DNA of 64,000 nt, taken from positions 23,317-87,316 of the forward strand of contig JAYEVE010001051.1 of assembly GCA_036346375.1 (NCBI GenBank). The letters are read 5' to 3'. How positions within the stretch are numbered: the first letter of the stretch is position 1; each line of letters begins with the position of its first letter. The notes beneath the pieces are model-generated. The model worked only from the letters and a program-made list of their open reading frames with translations. It was not told the origin of the DNA and made no database searches. Shown in pieces: positions 56,819 through 64,000 of this stretch. A program made the translations under genes and the position numbers. This DNA comes from Guadua angustifolia (lineage: Eukaryota > Streptophyta > Magnoliopsida > Poales > Poaceae).

Positions 56819-59800
56819 TTATTGCTTGGGAGACAATCTGATTGGGCAGATTGCAAATGCCATGCGGCGTGCTGCAAAGGCCAATGAAAATCGCTCATCC
56901 TCGGTTAGCACCCTCTCTATGACCTTGACAACAGTTGGGTCCTGATACGACAGATACCACATTTTATCATATGTTAGTTGACTATAGTTATGGGTGACTA
57001 CTTCTACATAAGCTCTACCTTAAAATATCAGATATGCTTCAATGATGGGATGAAACTATGAGAATATGTGCATTATTAGCATACAAATAGGCAAGTGGGC
57101 ATAGCAATATGTTCGGTTAAAGCCACTGGAGGCAGTTGGTTTGCATACCCTTATCTGTAGTTGGCTGGGAGCAGGACGAATCCGGGCTATGTCACCAACC
57201 CTAATCACGTTGTTCACGTTCCCATGTTCATCTGTCTCTGTTGGCAATGAAGTCGAGTGCCTCCACTGACCCCCAACTATGAACTTGTAATAGTACCTGA
57301 ACGACTATGGGGTTAGTTGCAGATTATAAGTATCAGGAGCAAAGAGATCAGAGAATTAGAGGCAAGGATAGAAAGATGCCATTCTGTATTGTTCTCAGCC
57401 AATGAATTCCAAGGCACAGAAGAATCTTACTTATTACTGAATGTTAAGAAAGATCAAAGGAGTGACAACTTACTTTCCATGTCGAAGTCGAACTTCAGCT
57501 TCATATCTTGACCCACCCTTGTGGCTACACTTTATTTTGTCTTTCCAGTTACTTGTAAAATCTCCTACCAATTCCACATCCTCACCCTGGAGAAAAATTA
57601 TCGCATTAAACTCCCTCAGGTTGTTGATTATAAAGATAAACATAACATTAAGTCCCTAAATGGATTAAGCCAATGATTTTCACACAAAATACCCACGGAC
57701 GAAACTTACCTCTCGACCACTATTCCAAACAAAACATACTGAATGTGTTGGAGTACCATCATGTCTTCCGTTTTCAACTAATGCAATGAGATCCCAAGTT
57801 GCCCAAACAATTGCAGCTCTGCATATTTAAACAAAAGGTTTAGTATACAAAACAATAACCATGATACCAACTGCAACAGCAGACATATTGAAGGAACCAA
57901 ACTGCTCTTTTAGTTAGGTTCAATCCAATCAATTAGGAAAACTTTGTCAACTGAAATTACCTGTCAGGTCTACAAGAGTGCAAACCAGTGATGAACTTGT
58001 GAGAAATATGGAGAGGTGTATCTTGAACCCAATGTAGATATGCAATCACACAAGCTGGTGATCTATCATATCCAGTGGTACAAGTCACATATATACGGTA
58101 GTTCTTCCTTATAAGGCGCAATAGAAGGCCAACACAGAAAGGGAGCTTCTTTCTCAAATCCATGGAATCAACCTCTCTGAAAAAAAATCATTAAGGGTGT
58201 TCATAGTCTAATGATAATCAAATTGCAATTGAATTAGCAAGCCTATAACAGTTACATCTCTATTTCCTAAATAGGTAAGCACAATATTAATCATCAAAAC
58301 AAAACAGTACATAGCAAGATAACACCGAACATACTGGCCAGAATATCATATAGATCACTGTATGATTAACCATCAATTCCAGCATGCAATAACTCTACAA
58401 TCCACTTTGGCAGTCAAACCGTATTTACTGTAAGCACTCAATAAGGGAAGACTAAATACTCATTCTAATAAAAAAATAATACTACTGCAATCACTCAGAA
58501 ATAATAATAGATTAAACCGGTTCCGATATTGCTAATGTAAGGTACAACAATCAAATATGTTTCTCATTCTGACTTCTAAGAACAGAGAAAACCATATCCT
58601 ACCGTATAGGGTAGTTAATCATCAAGATGTTGTTCTCGCGGCAAGAATTGTTGATTGCCTCTGAATTGATTCCCCAATTAATGCGCTCACTTTCACTTTG
58701 GAAATTCAGAACAGCAGTAATACCCTGAAGCCTTTTGAAGTATCAGAAACTTAACTGAATGGTTAAAATCTAGGTATAAATTGAACAAATGAGATTTCTG
58801 CTCATTGCCTATATATCAGAAACCTACCACACTCTCTGATAACATCTTCACATCTCTTTCTGTTTGTATGCATGATCCAACAAATATTTGTTCAGTGATC
58901 TGTTAAATAAATACGTCAAATGATTGCTATGGTTATCTATAAAGTAATCCTAAAATCTTGATGTAGGAATCTATCGTGTATATATAAGCAAAATAACAAG
59001 AGGATAAAGAACAATTTGCCTACCTTGCTGTACTGCATACCAAGCGAATGATTGTAGTACAGTTCACCTTTAGCACGGTCTAGTGCTTTAATGTACTCCT
59101 CCAAAGGAAAACTGCCATGTGCCCATTCAGCATCTACATCATCCTCGTCAGAGTATAAACCAACAATCTCGCTTATATGACTTGCAAGGCTAGTACTGCT
59201 CTTATTAAGTCCATGTTTCTCACTGGACAAAAATGCCCATCCTCGAGAACTTAGCAGCTTTGGAGAAAATATAGCAAATCCAGAATTTCCGTTCCCCGAA
59301 GAAGACTCATTCAGCTTTGAGGACGATAAAGCACTATTCCAGGTAGCAAGAGAAACCCTCCCTCTGTTAAATAATAAATGATAATCTTCATTTTGATGCA
59401 GCTGATGTATCGGATAGGGGGCAAATGGCCTTTCAAGGACAAGATTGCATGTTCCTGACTTTTCCTTCAGCACCATCCTGCACACAAGATTAAGGGAACA
59501 TATGACCAACCCAAACAATACAAGTTCCAAGGGTGGTCACTAGTTGCATCCAACTTTCTTCGATGCATTGTTACATTTAACTACAGATGTTGAACTGCAG
59601 ATATTTTGACTTGAAATGTAATATTTAGTAATTTTGAATGGTAGAGTTGCTACTGTCACTTGCTATTTTTCCCTTTTTTTTGGTAATAGCATTTGTCCAT
59701 ATCTTCTGAAACATTTGAATTAAACTATGCACCATTATCTTACAATTAGCAAATTTTTAAATATGTAGCTACCAATTCTGATCACATTTAAGTACTAAGA

Positions 59801-60619
59801 TCTAATGGAGATACAGAATAGTACAACAAACATCAAATACCCCTATCACAAAGATTTTTTATGATACTTTAAACAAAACGAAGAAGATCAAAGGGATACT
59901 TTTCTTTCAACTAGAGAAACTTTACTAGTGCCGTACTCCGTGTCACCTAGGTCTTTGATGCTAACGAAACCCCCACTCTGGTCATTGCTCGCCTTCTTCA
60001 GCGTATCCCCAACCATGATGATCCGTGACTTCTCCGCATTGCCCTGCCACAGATGCAGCACCAAGAGTCATCAAAACCTCCGGAATCAAGCTGAGCAACG
60101 ACTATTTACAGAGTTTTGAAAATGGCAAAATCTCAGTTTCCAAATTGAATGAAAACAAAATTAGCCTTTTTAATTTGTTGGCAAGTAGGCGGTATCCCAC
60201 TAGTAACATCGAGAGGTCACGGTACAATCGCATCAGATCAGCACAAGTGAAGTGAGCAGCAGAAACAATGGCGTCCTACTTACTCCTCTCTTGAGGGAGT
60301 GTACGAAGACGCGGCCGTCGACGGCGAGCGCGAAGCGGATGCCGAGCGGGCGGTCGACGGCGACCATGTACTCGTTAAGGTTCATCTTCCCCGCCCACGC
60401 GCCGTCCGCCACGGGCTCCTCCTTCTCCCCGTCCGCCATAGCCACCGCAACGCCGGCCCTCCTTCCCCTCCTCCTCCTCCCGCCCCTGGTCGAAGAGAAA
60501 GAGGCGCGAACCCTAGGGGGCGGCGGGACAGGTGATCTGGCGCCGCCCGGAGCGGCGAAGGCTGCGGCGGAGGGGATGGCAATGTTTAGGGCGGGGCGGA
60601 GGCTGAGGTGGAGCGCCAT
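56819..60619 (-). CDS. LSF1: LIKE SEX FOUR1 (LSF1), chloroplast starch-degradation protein, 10 exons, 599 aa
   Basis: Exons (minus) 60619-60284, 60043-59937, 59477-59024, 58899-58828, 58724-58603, 58176-57961, 57818-57710, 57586-57474, 57296-57149 and 56941-56819 join in phase to 600 codons; Arabidopsis LSF1 has 591 residues. The order is an Ala/Pro/Arg-rich transit peptide (1 to about 60), a PDZ-like part (about 78-165, MNLNEYMVAVDRPLGIRFAL), a dual-specificity phosphatase-like domain with CTTGYDR (about residues 396-402), and a CBM48 (about 457-545, SVCFVWNS to NVNNVIRVGD). The conserved C-terminus is AICPIRLSPK. LSF1 binds starch granules and recruits beta-amylases for night-time starch breakdown, and is regarded as lacking glucan phosphatase activity. 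The Met at 60617-60619 fits the family better than the in-frame Met at 60847. Confidence 0.93.
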
Positions 60620-60919
60620 GGATGGGGATCGCGGAGGCGGTGGTGGGAACTGGGAAGTGGGAAATGGCGGCACGGGATCAGAGGAGGAGGGGATGGCGAG
60701 TGTGTGGGAAGGAACTGAAAGCGGAAGCGCCTTCGGAGTTTTCTCGGCGAAGTGGGCCCCGCTTCTCGAGATAGATCGCCGTCCAGCTTGGGATATTTTT
60801 CTCGACTTGGGCTCCCTGATTTCTTGGTCCAATGCATGCGGCTTCACGTGGACCTTGCTTCGAGGAGTTGAGGGTGACGCGAGAGAGTGTTCGATTAAAA
60901 TGTTTGAGGCTAGTGGTTC
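60620..60919 (-). promoter_or_regulatory. LSF1 upstream region
   Basis: GC-rich leader and proximal promoter. An open frame on + from 60252 to 61043 crosses it and exon 1 but has no homology. No TATA box identified. Confidence 0.35.
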
Positions 60920-60927
60920 CTTATACA

Positions 60928-61279
60928 GGATTTTAAAAACCGTTTTTAAAACAATTGTTCGAAATTTAAAAACCGTAAAAAAACGCTCAAAAACCGTTAG
61001 AAATTATAGGGTTAAGAAATCAAAAAATTTGAAAAAGGTTTAAAAAACATCAAAAACTGTTCGGTTTTTCACAAGAAACCATGGTTTTTGCGAGAAATCG
61101 CTCGGTTTTTAAAAAAAACCAACCGACCAATTGAATATTCCTTAAAAATGATTTTCGAGCGGTTTTCAATGCCTAAATTTTTTCAAATTGTTTTAATTAG
61201 ACCGATTTATCGGCGATTTTGGATCTCGAGCAGTGGCATAAGATCGAAAACTACAACTTTTCTTGGTTTTGAAACCCCG
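60928..61279. mobile_element. hAT-like MITE upstream of LSF1
   Basis: Flanks cttataca (60920-60927) and cttatacc (61280-61287) form a near-perfect 8-bp target duplication. The termini GGATTTTAAAAACCG and, reverse complemented, CGGGGTTTCAAAACC are imperfect inverted repeats. The interior is filled with AAAACCG/CGGTTTT motifs, like subterminal repeats of hAT elements. Non-coding. Confidence 0.5.
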
Positions 61280-61539
61280 CTTATACCATATTATTACGAA
61301 AAATTACTAAATTAAGGTCATCTTCACTAAAAATTTAATAAGGATGACTTTTTATTGTGACAAGTGGTAACACCCTGTCTTAAAAATTCTCCCCTTGTGA
61401 CAAGTGATAGTACTTCCTCTTTTTCCCCACTTTCCTTCTTCCTCATAAGGTAGTTCTTGTGATAAGTAGCATCACCTAATTTATTTCTCTTTCCTTTAGT
61501 CTCTTTTCCCTCAAACTCAAAATAGTTTTTGTATTTCAA
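61280..61539. other. Unassigned AT-rich sequence
   Basis: Contains loosely repeated tgtgacaagtg/tgtgataagta phrases (61360, 61396, 61450). No gene. Confidence 0.4.
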
Positions 61540-62010
61540 TTTTTTCCCTCAAATTTTTTAAAATAAGTATTTTTTTATCCACTTTCAAAAACTTTTTTAG
61601 TGAATTTTTTGAACTGAAAGTTTGTTGAATAGAAACTTTTCCATCTGAAAGTTTTTGAATTAAATATTTTCACATCTGAAACTTTTTCGATATAAATATT
61701 TTTTTTATTTAAACTTTCTAATTTGAAATATTTTGAGCTAAAACTTTTTGATTTGAATTTTTTGATTGAAAATTTTACAAGTTGAAGTTTGAATCAAAAA
61801 TTTTTTCAAACCAAAAGGTTTTTGAATCGAAACTTTTCAAACAAAAAACTATTGGATTGAAAGTTTTCTTTCCAAATTGAAACTTTCTAATCCAAAACTT
61901 TTCGAGTTAAAACTTTTCTGATTTGAATTTTTTATTTAGATTTTTTTTGAGTTTTAAATTTTGAGTTGAAACTTCCTATTTAAATTTTTTAATGTTTTAA
62001 TTTTAATTTT
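61540..62010. repeat. Degenerate AT-rich tandem repeat
   Basis: Some 18 loose copies of a 24-26 bp unit (ctgaaagtttttgaattgaa / gaaactttttgatttgaa) mix both orientations. Confidence 0.65.
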
Positions 62011-62533
62011 TTGTGTTAGAGAGGGAAGAAGTAGGGTGGGAGAGCTGAGTAGAGAAAAGAGAAGGGGAGGTGGACAGAAAAGATGATATATGGCATCTTA
62101 AGAAGGTGTCTTTAAATATGTTATTTTGAGGTTAATCTCAAAATAGTCATACCCTTCTTATGAATAAATATCATTTCAGATTTTTTACATTTTTTACTAG
62201 AACATCTCTACTACTTCTAATTAGGAGTTGGTAGTGTCACGTCCGTTCTACACCACCAACCTACCTACACACCTGGAAAAAAAATCAGACGGACGAATCC
62301 TCTCCCACGAAACCGTTGCCCCGATCTTTTCGCTCAACCCCCTCCCGATCTGCTCCGACGGACGCCCCGCCCACACCCCACCCCCTCCCAATCTGCTCCT
62401 ATAGGTGCCTTAGCTGCGACCATCTCGGTGGATGACCGACCACCACCATCAGCCTCGCCAACCTCAACTCCGACTTCTAGGTCCGCGTCGAAATTTCCTC
62501 TGCGCATGACCTCATGACACCTGGCTGCTTGGT
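62011..62533. other. Region upstream of the lipase remnant, with a hairpin
   Basis: A 9-bp perfect hairpin (tattttgag gttaat ctcaaaata, about 62120-62145) sits in a larger imperfect inverted repeat (aagaaggtgtc ... acccttctt, about 62100-62162), perhaps a MITE. From 62240 the sequence becomes C-rich. No convincing coding start. Confidence 0.4.
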
Positions 62534-64000
62534 ATGTCATCCTCCGTCGCCACCCTCCTCGCCTTCTTTGCATCGCTCGTTGCCTTGCCCAGCTGCACGC
62601 CCGCATCGTCCACCTCGGCCTCCACAACTACCACACCCTCCTCGCACGCTTCGTTGCAGCCTGCGATGCCCGCCATCATCGCCTCTGATCCCGCTCCCGC
62701 CCCCCCCCTCGGGGCTCAACGATCCTGGCCTCCTGATCCAGCTCCCGATCCCCCCCCCCCCCGCGCTGCCCCTGGCCGCGGCGTGGCGCACCCACACGAG
62801 AACACGTGCGGGATCCTCCTCATCGTCTGCACGGTCGTGCTCCTACTGCTTGGCCACGGCTGGCACGCCGGGGTGCGGGCGCGGGTGCAGTCCGCCTATC
62901 ACCGCAAGTTCTGGCGGAACATGATGCGTGTTGCGCTCACCTACGAAGAGTGGGCACACGCTGCGCGGATGCTGGAGCGCGAGACCCCGCGCCACCGATG
63001 CCGACCTCTACGACGAGGAGCTCGTGCACAACAAGCTCAGGCACCGCTGCCAGGAGGGCTTGCTCAGGGACATCGTCTTCTGCATGCGCGCCGATTTGCT
63101 CAGGAACCTCGGCAACATGTGCAGCCCCGAGCTCCACAAGGGGAGGCTGCAGGTACGGCACTGGCCATCACCTGAATGGATGATCAGGCCACGAAATTTG
63201 ATGCAATCTGATGCTTAAACTAATCTGTGTATATCCTTATCTGCCAGGTGCCTAAACTTATTAAGGAGTACATTGAGGAGGTATCGACTCAACTGAAAAT
63301 GGTGCGTGATTCTGATTCAGACGAGCTGCCTCTTGAAGAGAAACTTGCATTTATGCACGAGACAAGGCATGCCTTACTTCTAAGTGGAGGTGCTTCACTT
63401 GGATCTTTTCATGTGGGTGTTGTGAAAACCTTGGTAGAACCGGTGTTCGAAAATTTGGTATTTGGCGGTGATATTGCGGTTGGCGGCTATAAACGCAATG
63501 AATTCAGCCCTTGACGGCCTGTTTGGCGGCTAGGTCGAAATTGCGGGCCTTGACGGTCCTTGGCGGTCCTTGGCAGGTCTTGACGGTCCTTGGCGGCTGG
63601 CACAAAACTATGAGAGAGACCATTTTGATCTATTATTTACATGACCTGATGACCATGATTGAAAGATTCACGTCGTCGTTTTCAAAATAAGGTACACTAA
63701 GTCAATAACATAGTATTTACTACTTAGTTTATTACTTGATTAATTGAGTAGTATTTGTTCAAGTATTTTAGTTTAATATTCTACTTTAATATTTGATGTC
63801 TTGCAATTTGCAAATAACTACAAAAAAAAACTAAAATTTTTATTCATAATAAAATCAATAATATATATGAATTATATTAATTCTCGACGCCGAGGGCCAA
63901 AACGCCGAGACCATAATTGCGCATAAATCTGACCTTGGCGCTTGGCGGTACTGACCATAACGAATCCGCCAAGCGAACTCTTGAACACTTGGGTAGAACA
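62534..64000 (+). pseudogene. SDP1: SDP1-type patatin-like triacylglycerol lipase, disrupted and cut by window end
   Basis: Recognisable parts are ENTCGILLIVC (membrane-like segment), RVQSAYHRKFWRNMMR and ALTYEEWAHAARMLERETPR (to about 62990). After a frameshift, ATDADLYDEELVHNKL and IVFCMRADLLRNLGNMC follow, to a donor at 63152. The next exon starts at 63248 with VPKLIKEYIEEVSTQLKMV, and FMHETRHA and LLLSGGASLGSFHVGVVKTL follow. SDP1 starts storage-oil breakdown on lipid droplets in germinating seeds. Lesions: frameshifts near 62800 and 62990, a loss of about three codons in HNKL-RHR, a loss of about five codons between RHA and LLL (family reads RHAFGRTALLL), and a 551-bp hAT insertion. The lipase frame resumes after 63999. 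The catalytic Ser region is beyond the window. Probably a pseudogene or duplicated fragment. Confidence 0.85.
63441..63991. mobile_element. Non-autonomous hAT element in the lipase exon, 551 bp
   Basis: Perfect 8-bp target duplication GGTAGAAC at 63433-63440 and 63992-63999. The termini are CGGTGTTCGAAAATTTGG and, reverse complemented, CAAGTGTTCAAGAGTTCG: short imperfect inverted repeats of hAT type. Subterminal ttggcgg/ccgccaa motifs are repeated near both ends, and a ccttggcggt/cttgacggt array lies at 63505-63600. The interior is AT-rich without a transposase. An ORF that runs from the lipase into the element (to 63514) is a read-through artefact. Confidence 0.88.

Noticed and set aside
60617..60847. 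Upstream in-frame Met for LSF1 at 60847
   Set aside because: The extra 76 residues lack transit-peptide character at their start and have no counterpart in LSF1; the Met at 60619 gives 599 residues, near the family length.
60252..61043. 263-codon + ORF overlapping LSF1 exon 1
   Set aside because: It is the antisense shadow of a GC-rich first exon and continues into an AT-rich MITE; no homology.
62334..62924. Pro/Ser-rich and minus-strand ORFs near the lipase start
   Set aside because: Composition artefacts; only the frame with ENTCGILL and KFWRNMMR matches the lipase family.
63455..63514. Lipase C-terminus as annotated by the open frame to 63514
   Set aside because: The last 24 codons are hAT element sequence, shown by the target duplication at 63433-63440.

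Overview
The window is plant nuclear DNA, almost certainly from a grass (Poaceae). Three observations point there. The two intact genes encode chloroplast proteins and have plant GT-AG introns. The mobile elements are the standard set of a repeat-rich grass genome: CACTA with TNP2, Ty1/copia, Ty3/gypsy with antisense ORFs, Tourist and Mutator-type MITEs, hAT and a T-tailed SINE. The gene starts are very GC-rich. I cannot name the species.

Positions 1-54 kb are nested transposable elements with no host gene that I can recognise. A CACTA element on + (1-9956, 5' end outside the window) ends inside the second gene of an older CACTA element on - (9957-17631). A copia element on - (LTRs 18230-18670 and 29631-30043) follows, with a copia gag fragment on the outer side of its left LTR. 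It is split by a gypsy element on + (20662-28080, target duplication GTTAG). After a short spacer with a SINE (31251-31461) comes a second copia element on - (about 31700-52665). It is split by a gypsy element on - (33879-44831, target duplication AGATG) and by a solo LTR (47370-49047). Both gypsy elements carry an ORF antisense to gag-pol in front of the 3' LTR.

Positions 54.5-64 kb are the genic part. A chloroplast alkenal/quinone oxidoreductase of the AOR type (54511-56556, +, 4 exons, 386 aa) and a LIKE SEX FOUR1 (LSF1) starch-metabolism protein (60619-56819, -, 10 exons, 599 aa) converge tail to tail, 262 bp apart. Both could be assembled exon by exon with consistent reading phase. Downstream is a damaged copy of a patatin-type SDP1 triacylglycerol lipase gene (about 62540-64000, +). 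It has frameshifts, in-frame deletions and a 551-bp hAT-type element bounded by a perfect 8-bp target duplication. The lipase frame resumes in the last bases of the window.

The signals most worth a second look are: (i) a short hairpin shared by both CACTA elements, with a compensatory stem change and an inverted loop; (ii) CACTA subterminal-type repeat arrays lying inside both elements between their two genes; (iii) a solo LTR with 17 copies of a 13-bp dyad, mostly paired at 21-22 bp; and (iv) the hAT insertion in the lipase exon. I did not find a host-encoded novel system. The unusual features belong to mobile elements and to one damaged gene.
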